DNA from: Gaetbulibacter_A aestuarii
GTDB lineage: Bacteria; Bacteroidota; Bacteroidia; Flavobacteriales; Flavobacteriaceae
Length of the DNA: 64,000 nucleotides
Direction of reading: 5' to 3'
NCBI RefSeq assembly: GCF_039537665.1
Contig: NZ_BAABAY010000006.1
Coordinates: forward strand, 186,001 to 250,000
The notes under the pieces were generated by a model. It did no database searches and had not been told where the DNA came from. It worked only from the letters and a program-made list of their open reading frames with translations. The position numbers were made by a program, and so were the translations under genes. Shown in pieces: positions 28,015 to 37,390 of this stretch; within the stretch, counting starts at the first letter, position 1, and every line of letters starts with the position of its first letter.

Positions 28015-29805
28015 ATGTCAAATAGTACTAAGCAAAATATTGTTGTATTCGGAGCTTCGGGTCATGCAAAAGTGATTATTGATATCCTGGAGAAACAAAA
28101 TAAGTACAACATTATTGGTTTAATTGATTCTTTTAAACCTAAAGGGGAAACTGTTTTCGAGTATGAAATTTTAGGAACAGAAGAGGACCTACCCTACATT
28201 TTAAAAACATATAATATATACGGTGGTATTATTGCGATTGGTGATAATTATTCCAGGATGTCCATGTATCATAAAATTGATGATCTCAATTTGAATTTAA
28301 AATATATTTCAGCCATACATCCAAGGGCTATAATAGGTAAAAATGTTGTTATAGGAAATGGCTGCTGTATTATGGCGGGTGTTGTTGTAAATAGTGATAC
28401 TACCCTGGGTAAACATGCTATTTTAAACACTAAATGTTCTGTTGATCATGACTGTAAGATTGGAGATTTTTCCAGTATAGCCCCGGGCGCAACTCTGGGA
28501 GGTGGAGTAATGGTTGATTACTGTTCTGCCATATCGCTTGGTGCGAGTGTCATTGAAGGGCTTTCCATAGGAAAAAACACTATCGTGGGAGCTGGCTCTC
28601 TGGTTCTTAAATCAATCGGAAATAATCTTGTTGCTTATGGGGTACCCGCAAAAAAAATAAGATCACGAACTAATTCAGAAAAATATTTAGGTACACATGA
28701 GGAGGCTATGGTTCTCAATCAAAACTATGAACTCAAAAAGGTTCGTATTGATAGTGAAGAGGATATTTTGATTTTAAAACAAGTCTTAGAAGCATTTAAA
28801 GTTTTTAATACATTTTATTCTTTAGAATACTGCAATCATACACATTTTAGAAAACTTCATTATTTAGTTTTATATAAGAATAACCAACCTCGCGTTTTAA
28901 TGCCTGTTTTTCTTAAAAAAATAGAAGGTTTTGAAGGTAAAAATGAAGAGGATTACTTCGACGTTTCATCGCCTTATGGCTTTAGTGGCCCCTTAATCAA
29001 TAAGAATGCTACAAATTATGATCTCAAATATTTTTGGAAACTTGTTGATACATGGTATTTAGAAAATAATGTCGTTACTGAGTTTATAAGATTCAACCTT
29101 AACGACAACCATAAATTCTATTCCGGACATTTATTACCTACCTTAAATAATGTGTGTGGGCATTTACATGCCTTTGAAACAATTTGGACGAATTTCAAAC
29201 AGAAAGTAAGAAATAATTATAGAAAGGCTTTGAAAAATAATTTGAGTATTGAAATATTCAGTGAACATATTTCAGAGGAGGTGATTAGTTCGTTTTATCA
29301 TATTTATATTAAAACCATGGTTCGAAATAACGCAAGCCAAAATTATTTCTATTCAAAATCTTATTTTGAAAATTTAATAAAGAACACTCAAAACAAAGTT
29401 GCAGTTGCTTTAATTTATCATGAGAACAATCCCATCTCAACCGAACTCTTAATCATTAATGATGATATCATTTTTTCATTTTTAGGTGGAACTATTAGTG
29501 AATACTTTTCTATGCGTCCCAATGATTTTTTAAAAATTGAAGTTATTAAATGGGCTATAGAAAATGATTTAAAATATTATGCCCTGGGTGGTGGAAGAAA
29601 GAATGGTGATAGTCTATATCAATACAAAAAGTCTTTTTTTCCAAATGACGATGATGTCATGTTTTATACTGGTAGAAAAATTATAAATAAAAAAGTATAT
29701 TCTCAATTGATGAAAACGCATATTAATGACTCTAAAACAATTGATCAAAATTACAAAGATCCTGATGAGTACTTCCCATTATACAATAAGATAGAAAAGG
29801 AATAA
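28015..29805 (+). CDS. PglD-like acetyltransferase fused to FemAB/GNAT-like domain
   Basis: A 596-residue bifunctional protein. Residues 1-215 are PglD-like: VVFGASGHAKVIIDIL sugar-nucleotide motif, hexapeptide repeats from ISAIHPRAIIG, catalytic His in SVDHDCKIGDF and the AYGVPAKKIRSR cap. Residues about 235-596 resemble FemAB-type peptidyl transferases (Acetyltransf_6): FKQKVRNNYRKALKNNLS, SQNYFYSKSYFENL and YYALGGGRKNGDSLYQYKKSFF. The first half would acetylate an amino sugar; the second may attach an aminoacyl or acyl group to an amine. No stop or frameshift separates the halves, so the fusion looks genuine. 186 bp of AT-rich spacer precedes it. Confidence 0.83.
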   Translation: MSNSTKQNIVVFGASGHAKVIIDILEKQNKYNIIGLIDSFKPKGETVFEYEILGTEEDLPYILKTYNIYGGIIAIGDNYSRMSMYHKIDDLNLNLKYISAIHPRAIIGKNVVIGNGCCIMAGVVVNSDTTLGKHAILNTKCSVDHDCKIGDFSSIAPGATLGGGVMVDYCSAISLGASVIEGLSIGKNTIVGAGSLVLKSIGNNLVAYGVPAKKIRSRTNSEKYLGTHEEAMVLNQNYELKKVRIDSEEDILILKQVLEAFKVFNTFYSLEYCNHTHFRKLHYLVLYKNNQPRVLMPVFLKKIEGFEGKNEEDYFDVSSPYGFSGPLINKNATNYDLKYFWKLVDTWYLENNVVTEFIRFNLNDNHKFYSGHLLPTLNNVCGHLHAFETIWTNFKQKVRNNYRKALKNNLSIEIFSEHISEEVISSFYHIYIKTMVRNNASQNYFYSKSYFENLIKNTQNKVAVALIYHENNPISTELLIINDDIIFSFLGGTISEYFSMRPNDFLKIEVIKWAIENDLKYYALGGGRKNGDSLYQYKKSFFPNDDDVMFYTGRKIINKKVYSQLMKTHINDSKTIDQNYKDPDEYFPLYNKIEKE

Positions 29806-29912
29806 GTTTCCTAATGAAACCAACATCAACATAATCCTTTTTCAATGCTTTCATCAATAAACAATAAGTTACTTTTCTTAATTATGGATTTAAAAGCTTA
29901 CTAGTCAAAAAT

Positions 29913-29920
29913 TATATTTG
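29913..29920 (+). promoter_or_regulatory. Possible -7 element upstream of the PglC-like gene
   Basis: TATATTTG matches the Bacteroidota TAnnTTTG element, 32 bases before the ATG at 29,953. No clear -33 TTTG at proper spacing, hence low confidence. Confidence 0.3.
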
Positions 29921-29952
29921 ATATTGTTTTGTAAATACTAGAAAATTAAAAA

Positions 29953-30564
29953 ATGAACCTTTACGAAAATTATTTTAAATCTTTAATGGATTTTGTTTTG
30001 GCTTTAATAGCATTTGTTGTTCTATTCCCAATTTTTATTGTGGAGTTTATTGTTTTATTTTTTTCAAATCATGGAAAACCCTTTTTTTTCCAAACGCGTC
30101 CCGGGAAGAATGAAATTCCATTTAAAATAATTAAGTTCAAAACGATGAATGACAAAAAAGATAAAAATGGAGAATTCCTTTCATTTGAAAAAAGAGTAAC
30201 AAAATCCGGTGCTTTCTTTAGAAAATATTCATTAGATGAAATTCCGCAATTAATAAATGTTCTTAAGGGTGATATGAGTCTTATAGGCCCCAGACCTTTA
30301 CTTCCTAATTATATACCTTTATATAACGACCATCAAAAACAACGGCATTTAATTAAACCAGGCATTACTGGTTGGGCCCAAGTTAATGGTAGAAACGCAA
30401 TATCTTGGAAACAAAAATTTGATCTTGATGTATGGTATGTACATAATATTAGCCTTATTCTAGATTTAAAAATTTTAATTCTCACTTTAAAAAAAGTTCT
30501 AATAAAAGAAGGTATTAATAATACAGATGACAATAACATGCCGCCATTTACAGGAAATAATTAG
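29953..30564 (+). CDS. Undecaprenyl-phosphate sugar phosphotransferase (PglC-like)
   Basis: A 203-residue small monotopic phosphoglycosyl transferase. One hydrophobic reentrant segment (residues about 10-36) containing the usual Pro, then FQTRPGKNEIPFKIIKFKTM, the catalytic Asp-Glu pair in YSLDEIPQLINVLKGDMSLIGPRPLL and PGITGWAQVNGRNAISWKQKFDLDVWYV. It lacks the long N-terminal extension of WcaJ/WbaP, so it is the PglC/WecP-sized form. It transfers a sugar-1-phosphate, probably an N-acetylated amino-dideoxy sugar given the PglD neighbours, to undecaprenyl phosphate and so starts the repeat unit. It ends the + strand locus and converges with the methyltransferase. Confidence 0.93.
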   Translation: MNLYENYFKSLMDFVLALIAFVVLFPIFIVEFIVLFFSNHGKPFFFQTRPGKNEIPFKIIKFKTMNDKKDKNGEFLSFEKRVTKSGAFFRKYSLDEIPQLINVLKGDMSLIGPRPLLPNYIPLYNDHQKQRHLIKPGITGWAQVNGRNAISWKQKFDLDVWYVHNISLILDLKILILTLKKVLIKEGINNTDDNNMPPFTGNN

Positions 30565-30579
30565 CCAACAAAAAAATAA

Positions 30580-31305
30580 TTATTTATTACAAACAAAATA
30601 AAAAGCAGTACCTTTTTTATTCGTAATATCTGATTCATAATAAATCTTCTTTACGTTAAAACCGGCTAACTTAAGTTTTCGTATGATACGGTCTTTTTTA
30701 CACCATAATAATGCATGCTGTTCATTCTCATAAAAATGCCAGTTAATAGAACCTTTGTATTTAATTTCCGGTATGTAATATTTTTTAATTGGTCTTCCAG
30801 TCAGTAACCTGGCTAAATTAATATTAAAACTGAGAATGGGGTTATACCATCTCGAGCCCCAATCTAAAAAACTAAAAAAATAAGTGCTATTTTTACTCCC
30901 CAGGCGATAGGCTTCCTCCAAAGCTAAGTTTAATTGCTCCTCCGGGACCATACTGAGTATTTGTCCCAGATAAATTAAATAATCAAACTGTCCAGACTTT
31001 AAGCTTTGTAAATGGCAGGCATTTGCAACCATGAATTTTATATTCGACTTTTGTTTTTTGGCTTTATCCTGCGCTTTTTTAATCATTTTAGGTATGATAT
31101 CAAAAGCAGTAATATTTTTAAACCCAAATTTCTTCTCTAAACAAAAGGACAAAACCCCGGCACCTGTTCCCGCCTCCAGAACGGACAATTCTGAATTTTC
31201 TAAATAATTTTCGAATAAATATTTTTCTACAATATTAGGCTCTTTTCTTCCTGCCCAATCAGAAATAGTATGATCTATAAAATCATTTGAAAAACTAGAT
31301 TCCAT
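30580..31305 (-). CDS. Class I SAM-dependent methyltransferase
   Basis: A 241-residue soluble methyltransferase. Motif I is VLEAGTGAGVLSFCL (residues about 40-54), with the acidic AFDI strand and a FDYLIYLGQIL motif following. The acceptor is unknown; O-methylation of a sugar in the adjacent polysaccharide is a reasonable inference. Twelve bases separate it from the carbamoyltransferase stop, so both are in one - strand operon. Its 3' end converges on the PglC-like gene with only 15 bases between. Confidence 0.85.
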   Translation of the reverse strand: MESSFSNDFIDHTISDWAGRKEPNIVEKYLFENYLENSELSVLEAGTGAGVLSFCLEKKFGFKNITAFDIIPKMIKKAQDKAKKQKSNIKFMVANACHLQSLKSGQFDYLIYLGQILSMVPEEQLNLALEEAYRLGSKNSTYFFSFLDWGSRWYNPILSFNINLARLLTGRPIKKYYIPEIKYKGSINWHFYENEQHALLWCKKDRIIRKLKLAGFNVKKIYYESDITNKKGTAFYFVCNK

Positions 31306-31317
31306 TTCATAAGTATT

Positions 31318-33009
31318 TTACAATTTCGATACCAAAAAATCCCCAATAACTAAGTAATCCAGCCCAGTTGAGAAATAACACCGTATAGCATCCTGTGGCG
31401 ACTCAACCACAGGTTCTCCCTGAATATTAAAACTTGTGTTCAAAACTACCGGAACACCTGTGCGTTCTCCTAATTTTTTAATTAATTCGTAATATTTTGG
31501 ATGCGACTCTTTGGTAACCGTTTGAAGTCTGGCACTACCGTCCACATGCGTTACAGCCGGGATCACGGATTGTTTATCTTTTAAAACATTACATACTTTC
31601 AGCATAAAGGGTGCTTCTACCTCCAGGTCGAAAAAATCATCTTTGGCCTCAAGGATAGCTGAGGGTGCAAATGGTCGATAAGCTTCCCTGAATTTTACTT
31701 CGGCATTGATCTTATCTTTCATTTGTGGGAAAGCGGGATTGGCTAAAATACTGCGACTACCCAATGCCCGGGGTCCAATTTCCATGGCGCCCTGGAACCA
31801 ACCAATGATCTGTCCGTCTTCTAAAAGTCTGGAGGCTTCATCGCAAATATCATCATATTTTTTATAGCTCAATTTTGCACCTTTTAAAACCGCTTCGATC
31901 TCATCATTACTGTAGGTGGTCCCAACATATGGGTTCAGATGTACAAAATTACGGGAGTGGTTGAGAATGCCATTATACAGGTAATAAGCCGCACCTATGG
32001 CTGTGCCATTATCACCCGCGGCCGGCATCACATATACATCTTTAAACGGACTTTCACGAACAATACGACCATTCATCACACTATTCAGTGAAACACCACC
32101 GGAGATCACTAAATAATCTGCTTTTGTTTTTTTGTAAAGGATATCACAAATTTGAAGCACTTTATTTTCTAAAACACGTTGAAAGGCTGCAGCCACATCC
32201 ATATGGTGCTTTTGAAAAGGCTCTCCGTTTTTCCGCGGTTCTCCAAAAATTTTAAAAAACTTTTCAGAACAACGTTTCCAACTCATGTTTTGATAATTGA
32301 AATAGCTCAGATCAAAATGCAATTGGCCCTCACTATCAACGGTAATTAATTTGTCAACTTCATCGAGAAACACTTCGGGGTCTCCCATGGGCGCTAATCC
32401 CATCGTTTTTCCTTCATCATAATTCGTTCTGAAGCCACAAAACTGAGTCACAGCCTCGTAAAATGACCCTAAGGAATGTGGGAAAAAAGTTTCACCCATA
32501 CAATCGATCTTATTATCCTTTCCATATCCTAACCAGGTTGTTGCCCATTCCCCGGATCCATCAATACCCAGAAGCGCTGCTTCATTGTAAGGAGAAACGT
32601 AAAAACTTCCGGGAGCGTGACTAAAATGATGTGGGATAAAATGGACTTGAGGGCCTTCTTTTTTAGAGTCCCAATGATAGCCAAACCAATTCCAAAAGCT
32701 TTTTTGCTTGTTATAACCATGAACCAATTCATGATTGATAAAGGGTTTGATGGTTTTATAATTTGTTAAACCATGGACGACCTTCTTAGCCATATTGTGG
32801 GTTGGTTTAATAGAAACAGCAATGTGATCAATATCATCATAGTTTAGACCTGCTATTTTTAAACAACGATCGATAGCCAGCATAGGAAATTTTCTAGAGT
32901 GTTTATCTCTATTTAAGCGTTCTTCCTCAATAGCAGCGATAAGTTGGCCATCCTTTACCAAACAGGCTGTGGAGTCATGAAAATAATAGTTTAATCCAAG
33001 TATTACCAT
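31318..33009 (-). CDS. NodU/CmcH-family O-carbamoyltransferase
   Basis: A 563-residue enzyme of the NodU/TobZ family. It uses carbamoyl phosphate and ATP to make carbamoyl-AMP in the YrdC-like C-terminal part and carbamoylates a hydroxyl with the Kae1-like N-terminal part. Marks: ILGLNYYFHDSTACLV, EEERLNRDKHSRKFP, PHHFSHAPGSFYVSP with the metal-binding His residues, LLGIDGSGEW, VISGGVSLNSVMNGRI, AAGDNGTAIGAAYY and EIGPRALGSRSILANP. Length is typical. In glycan loci these enzymes decorate sugars. It is followed by a methyltransferase and preceded by an O-acetylation cassette, forming a decoration operon. Confidence 0.93.
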   Translation of the reverse strand: MVILGLNYYFHDSTACLVKDGQLIAAIEEERLNRDKHSRKFPMLAIDRCLKIAGLNYDDIDHIAVSIKPTHNMAKKVVHGLTNYKTIKPFINHELVHGYNKQKSFWNWFGYHWDSKKEGPQVHFIPHHFSHAPGSFYVSPYNEAALLGIDGSGEWATTWLGYGKDNKIDCMGETFFPHSLGSFYEAVTQFCGFRTNYDEGKTMGLAPMGDPEVFLDEVDKLITVDSEGQLHFDLSYFNYQNMSWKRCSEKFFKIFGEPRKNGEPFQKHHMDVAAAFQRVLENKVLQICDILYKKTKADYLVISGGVSLNSVMNGRIVRESPFKDVYVMPAAGDNGTAIGAAYYLYNGILNHSRNFVHLNPYVGTTYSNDEIEAVLKGAKLSYKKYDDICDEASRLLEDGQIIGWFQGAMEIGPRALGSRSILANPAFPQMKDKINAEVKFREAYRPFAPSAILEAKDDFFDLEVEAPFMLKVCNVLKDKQSVIPAVTHVDGSARLQTVTKESHPKYYELIKKLGERTGVPVVLNTSFNIQGEPVVESPQDAIRCYFSTGLDYLVIGDFLVSKL

Positions 33010-33083
33010 GTGTTCTTTTAAATATTATTTTGTTAATTAAATAAAAGCATTTCATGTGCATTTTTCATAAAATAAATACATTA

Positions 33084-34043
33084 TTACTTGTTTCTTAGGG
33101 TATTCGTAAAATCATTTACGATTAAGCCAGCAATAAGGTCTCTACCGTGATCGTTCCAATGCATGTCATAAACAAGGGTCGTTCGTTTTTTAGACTGGTC
33201 CATCATGAGTCCAAAATCTAAATAATGAAATTTATTTTGATTCAAATAGTTCAAAAACTTTTTTGGACTCTTTTCTGTATCCAGAAGAAACTTGTATCGT
33301 TTTTTATCAAAACCATACAAATCTACCAAAGAATTAAAATTATCCAATCGCTTTTCATACGTTTCATTCTCCTTAGGTTGAGACTTTTGTTTAGACTCAG
33401 CTGGTACTTTCTTATAAAATGATGTTAATTGATTTAGTAATGAATTCACAGCGCTGAAGCTCCCGATATCGTATAAATAAACAATGAGCTTACTTTTTCT
33501 TAAGGTTTTATATAAAGGTGATTCCAACTTCAAACGTTCCTTTTTAATTTCATAGGTTCCTCGCGACAAATCATCAGTAAAATTTAAAAGAATATAAACA
33601 TAGTCAATCTTTTCGAACATCTTGTTGTATGCGTTAATTAAATGTAATTGATCGGCTAAATCATAACCGGCATAACCAAACTCAAAAACCTGAACATCTT
33701 TTAAGCGATTTTCAATCTTTCTTCCTATTGAGTTATAATAATTTTGATGAAAGCCTTCAATAAAGGAATCTCCAACTAAAGCGATCTCCTGAGTGTTATA
33801 AGACGGTTTAAATTCCCGATACGAGTTAAACCCGAAATTATTAATGTGATATTCTGAAAAATTTTGTCTTCTTATACCGGTAACCGAATAGCCGTTCTGG
33901 TTGGGCACCCACTTCTCTACACCAAATTTATCGACGTAGCGCTTCGGATAGTCTTTCGTAAGATGAAATATCCTGATTATGCCTTCCAAACAAAGCAAAA
34001 TAAGCACTGTGTATAAACCCGTTTTTAAAATAATCCTTTTCAT
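33084..34043 (-). CDS. SGNH-like O-acetylation partner protein, cassette 3
   Basis: A 319-residue protein with an N-terminal signal-anchor (residues 5-20). The SGNH nucleophile block is ALVGDSFIEGF (Ser93), and the C-terminal DMHWNDHGRDLIA carries the Asp-x-His-Trp pattern seen in AlgX/AlgJ-type acetyltransferases. The triad looks complete. It starts 5 bases after the MBOAT stop, so coupling is tight. It differs strongly from the cassette 1 and 2 partners, which belong to a different SGNH subgroup. Confidence 0.83.
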   Translation of the reverse strand: MKRIILKTGLYTVLILLCLEGIIRIFHLTKDYPKRYVDKFGVEKWVPNQNGYSVTGIRRQNFSEYHINNFGFNSYREFKPSYNTQEIALVGDSFIEGFHQNYYNSIGRKIENRLKDVQVFEFGYAGYDLADQLHLINAYNKMFEKIDYVYILLNFTDDLSRGTYEIKKERLKLESPLYKTLRKSKLIVYLYDIGSFSAVNSLLNQLTSFYKKVPAESKQKSQPKENETYEKRLDNFNSLVDLYGFDKKRYKFLLDTEKSPKKFLNYLNQNKFHYLDFGLMMDQSKKRTTLVYDMHWNDHGRDLIAGLIVNDFTNTLRNK

Positions 34044-34048
34044 AGACT

Positions 34049-35500
34049 TTAGAATTGGAAATAAATAAAGGATCGATCAATACCATCATCATAGAATAAT
34101 AATATTCCTAAAATAACAGCCGTATAGCTGACAAAGCGCAAAACCTTATTATTAAAATTGAATGGCGATCGTGGCGTTTTTCTAATGAGGTATTCATAAA
34201 CAATAAAAATGAGTAGTAGAATAAAATAATCCTCCATCCTATACCCTAGTGGATTTTTATAAATTTCAAAGGAGAAATTATCAAATAATTGCCTGATAAA
34301 AAGGATAGCATCTGTCATGGAGTCAGATCGAAAAAAAATCCATGAAAAACTCACGAAACTAAAAGTTAAAAGCACCTTCCCTATTTCCTTTAAATTAGGT
34401 AATAAAGTTGTCTGTGCGATAATGGTATTTTTATATTTGGTATGATCTCCCATTAAAAATACCGGTATAAAAGCCAATGCATGAAAAGCTCCCCAGATAA
34501 TAAAGGTCCAATTGGCACCATGCCAAAATCCACTGACCAGAAAAATAACAAAAACATTTCTTATTCCTTTTAATTTAGAAACGCGTGATCCTCCTAGAGG
34601 AATATAAATGTAATCCCTGAACCAACTTGATAATGATACATGCCAACGTCTCCAAAACTCACCTATATTGCGTGAGAAGTAGGGAAATTTAAAATTAGTC
34701 ATCAATTCGACACCAAACAATTTGGCTGTTCCAATGGCTATATCGGAATACCCGCTAAAATCACAATAAATTTGAAAACTAAAGAAGCAAATACCCAGGA
34801 CCAAAGTTGATGCCGGATAGCTTGCGTAATTTGTGAAAATATCATCAACCATAGGCGCTAAAGCATCCGCAATGGCGATCTTTTTAAATAACCCCCAAAG
34901 CATAAGCTTCATACCTTCAATAATCTGTTTATCCTTAAAAATCCTTTTGTTAATAATCTGCGGTAATAAATTTGAAGCACGCTCTATAGGTCCGGCGACC
35001 AGTTGCGGAAAGAAACTCACAAAGGTGGCGAAGGACAAAAAGTTGCGGGTAGGCTCCAAACGTTTATAATAAATATCGAAGGAATACGACATGGTTTGGA
35101 ACGTATAGAACGAAATACCCACCGGTAGGATCACACTGAGCGTCCAGGTACTTTTTATCGTATAACCTAAAGCAGAAGCCAGATCGGTCCAGGAATCCAC
35201 AAAAAAATTGTAATACTTAAAAAACCCGAGCAATCCGACATTAAATAGCACACTCACCCAAAGCCAGCGCTTTCTCAATATTTTATTTTCGGTTTTGTAG
35301 ATCTGAATACCAACGAAATAGTCAACTATGGTGCTTAATAGAATTAAAGATAGAAACCGCCAATCCCAGCAGCCATAAAAAAAATAACTGGCTATTAAAA
35401 TAAGTATATTCTGTGCCTTTACCGATTTTTTAAATGCAAACCAGTACAAAGAAAACAAGATAGCTAAGAAAAGAAAAAAGGCTAAAGAATTAAATACCAT
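34049..35500 (-). CDS. MBOAT O-acyltransferase (AlgI-like), cassette 3
   Basis: A 483-residue MBOAT paralogue: FYGCWDWRFLSLI, LPVGISFYTFQTMSYSFDIYYK, FFPQLVAGPIERAS, QIYCDFSGYSDIAIG, FWRRWHVSLSSWFRDY and SGFWHGANWTF with His327, ending RSFIYFQF. It heads the - strand decoration operon (MBOAT, SGNH, carbamoyltransferase, methyltransferase). Less AT-rich than cassettes 1 and 2, consistent with an older resident copy. Confidence 0.93.
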   Translation of the reverse strand: MVFNSLAFFLFLAILFSLYWFAFKKSVKAQNILILIASYFFYGCWDWRFLSLILLSTIVDYFVGIQIYKTENKILRKRWLWVSVLFNVGLLGFFKYYNFFVDSWTDLASALGYTIKSTWTLSVILPVGISFYTFQTMSYSFDIYYKRLEPTRNFLSFATFVSFFPQLVAGPIERASNLLPQIINKRIFKDKQIIEGMKLMLWGLFKKIAIADALAPMVDDIFTNYASYPASTLVLGICFFSFQIYCDFSGYSDIAIGTAKLFGVELMTNFKFPYFSRNIGEFWRRWHVSLSSWFRDYIYIPLGGSRVSKLKGIRNVFVIFLVSGFWHGANWTFIIWGAFHALAFIPVFLMGDHTKYKNTIIAQTTLLPNLKEIGKVLLTFSFVSFSWIFFRSDSMTDAILFIRQLFDNFSFEIYKNPLGYRMEDYFILLLIFIVYEYLIRKTPRSPFNFNNKVLRFVSYTAVILGILLFYDDGIDRSFIYFQF

Positions 35501-35606
35501 AAGGTTGGTCGCGTTTTGAGACCATTAAAAATCAAACTTTTATTAAAAACACTCAAAAGTTTTCTTTGAATTACCTATAATTCCTGTGAATTGTACTGAT
35601 TTGATA

Positions 35607-35636
35607 TAAAAAAAGCCCTTCCAATTGAAAGAGCTT
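35607..35636 (-). terminator. Rho-independent terminator after the Lrp gene
   Basis: On the - strand, AAGCUCUUUC pairs with GGAAGGGCUU (two G-U pairs) around an AAUU loop and is followed by seven U. It lies 22 bases after the Lrp-type gene stop and separates that gene from MBOAT cassette 3. Confidence 0.8.
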
Positions 35637-35657
35637 AGTTTATAAAGTTGTTTGCTG

Positions 35658-36137
35658 TTACATATCATTGAAAATAGAATGCATCAAACGTTTTTTGTCG
35701 TTAATACTTTCTTCCAGGGAGATCATGGTTTCCGTTCTGTAAACCCCTTCGATGTCATCTAATAAAAAGATAACTTCTTTGGCATGTTCTGTACTACGCG
35801 CTCTAATTTTGCAAAAAATATTGAATTTCCCTGTCGTTATGTGAGCCACAGTAACATAAGCAATTTCATTAATTCGTTCTAAAACAAATTTGGTTTGTGA
35901 GGTATTATTTAAATAAACACCAACGTAAGCAATAAAGGAATAGCCTAATTTTTTATAATCTAAAGTAAGCGAAGAACCTCGAATAATTCCTGCTTCCTCC
36001 ATTTTCTTAACCCGAACATGTACAGTTCCGGCAGAGATTAATAATTTTTTTGCAATATCTGTAAAGGGTATTCTTGTATTGTCGATTAACATGTCAAGAA
36101 TCTGGTGATCAATTTCGTCTAATTTGATTTTGCCCAT
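35658..36137 (-). CDS. Lrp/AsnC-family transcriptional regulator
   Basis: A 159-residue regulator. Winged helix at residues about 5-55 (LDEIDHQILDMLIDNTRIPFTDIAKKL, then GTVHVRVKKMEEAGII) and a C-terminal RAM ligand-binding domain (YVGVYLNN, HITTGKFNIFCKI, EGVYRTETMISLEE). Length is typical. It probably senses an amino acid and binds DNA as an oligomer; targets are unknown. Its own transcript is closed by the hairpin at 35,607-35,636. The peptidase gene upstream on the same strand is 70 bp away. Confidence 0.93.
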   Translation of the reverse strand: MGKIKLDEIDHQILDMLIDNTRIPFTDIAKKLLISAGTVHVRVKKMEEAGIIRGSSLTLDYKKLGYSFIAYVGVYLNNTSQTKFVLERINEIAYVTVAHITTGKFNIFCKIRARSTEHAKEVIFLLDDIEGVYRTETMISLEESINDKKRLMHSIFNDM

Positions 36138-36161
36138 AATTGAAATTTCTTAAATATAAGG

Positions 36162-36169
36162 CAAAAATA
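36162..36169 (-). promoter_or_regulatory. -7 element upstream of the Lrp gene
   Basis: TATTTTTG on the - strand fits TAnnTTTG and lies 24 bases before the Lrp start codon at 36,137. No clear -33 element. Confidence 0.4.
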
Positions 36170-36207
36170 ATAGATTTTTATTAATAATAATGCATATTTA
36201 CTACATT

Positions 36208-37362
36208 TTATTCCACTAAAAGTGTGATTTTTTCATTATTCAACATCACGAAAACGTTTTCGCTAGAAAGCTTCAATGGCATACCATCGGCAGATAACAC
36301 AGCACTTCCCTCAGCATCGATCTCTTTGTGACCGTAAAATTCAGGTAAAGATTCAATTTTTTGCACCATTGGAACGAAAAATACAGTATTATCGACTAAA
36401 CGCTCTTCATACTGAATAGCAACATCAATTATCTTATTGTCCATCAAGGTATTTCGTATGATAATATCGTAGAAACACTTATCATTTTCAGGAATATCTA
36501 AATAGGGCTTATAACCTGTTCCGGTAATATTATTATTGGAAATATAATCGAAGCACAAAAGATATGCCCTATAAATCAATTCCCTGGTAAACTCACGTTG
36601 ATAATCATTATTATAATGACCGGCCTCAAAAAGCACTGTAGGTACGTTTAACGATTGAAAAGTATCGCCAACACAATTCAAATTAAAAGCATCATCATAT
36701 ACGCCCACTTGATTGGGTATTTCAAATTGAAGTCCTGCATTCATGACCCCAATAAGTTCCATTGCGATCTTTCGATTTTCAGTAATCGTGCAAGCATGGT
36801 CTTGGGCAGGTGCTAAAAATGATACCGTAGCCGGATGATTCGTTTTACCGGCACTAAAAATTGTACGCTGACCATGTAAATTAAAGCAGTAATCCGGTTT
36901 AAAGGCATTAAAGGCATCCCTCAAAACCCTACTTTCAGGTTGCGTCAGATCCTGAGCATCTCTGTTAAGATCGATTTCGTTAGCATTTAAGCGTGTATAA
37001 CGCTCTGCACCGTCCGGATTAAGTATCGGAATAATATAGAAAGTACAAGCTTTTAAAATGTTGGAGTAGCTACTATTTGAATCGCTAAGCGTGTTTAAAA
37101 GGTCGAATAACGCTTTAGTTGTTGTCGATTCGTTGCCATGCATTTGAGACCAAAGCAATAATCGTTTGGAACCTTCACCTATTTTAAGACCGTAAATAGG
37201 TTTATTAAGGACAGAACGGCCGATAACAGATAAAGAAACCTTTGAACTCAAATTTTTTAACAAAGGTTCAATGTGACCATTTGTTATATAACGTCCAAAT
37301 AATGAAGGTTCTTTATGTTGCTGAAAAAGTTTTTTAATAAGGTCAGGTTGCATAAGATTCAT
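36208..37362 (-). CDS. M14-family zinc carboxypeptidase
   Basis: A 384-residue peptidase of the M14 family. Zinc ligands His75 and Glu78 in WSQMHGNES, His163 in CFNLHGQRT, and the likely catalytic Glu246 in TVLFEAGHY. NPDGAERYTRLNANEIDLNRD is the substrate-carboxylate binding region. No signal peptide, so it probably acts in the cytosol, perhaps on peptidoglycan peptides or small peptides. The conserved H-x-x-E...H set suggests activity. Its start faces the XRE regulator across a palindrome-rich intergenic region and it may be controlled by it. Confidence 0.88.
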   Translation of the reverse strand: MNLMQPDLIKKLFQQHKEPSLFGRYITNGHIEPLLKNLSSKVSLSVIGRSVLNKPIYGLKIGEGSKRLLLWSQMHGNESTTTKALFDLLNTLSDSNSSYSNILKACTFYIIPILNPDGAERYTRLNANEIDLNRDAQDLTQPESRVLRDAFNAFKPDYCFNLHGQRTIFSAGKTNHPATVSFLAPAQDHACTITENRKIAMELIGVMNAGLQFEIPNQVGVYDDAFNLNCVGDTFQSLNVPTVLFEAGHYNNDYQREFTRELIYRAYLLCFDYISNNNITGTGYKPYLDIPENDKCFYDIIIRNTLMDNKIIDVAIQYEERLVDNTVFFVPMVQKIESLPEFYGHKEIDAEGSAVLSADGMPLKLSSENVFVMLNNEKITLLVE

Positions 37363-37390
37363 TTAGATTACAAAACTAAACAAATCCATT

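Noticed and set aside
30555..30585. AAATAATTA/TAATTATTT inverted repeat as a terminator between convergent genes
   Set aside because: Only A/T pairs, so too weak; may still contribute but not supported.
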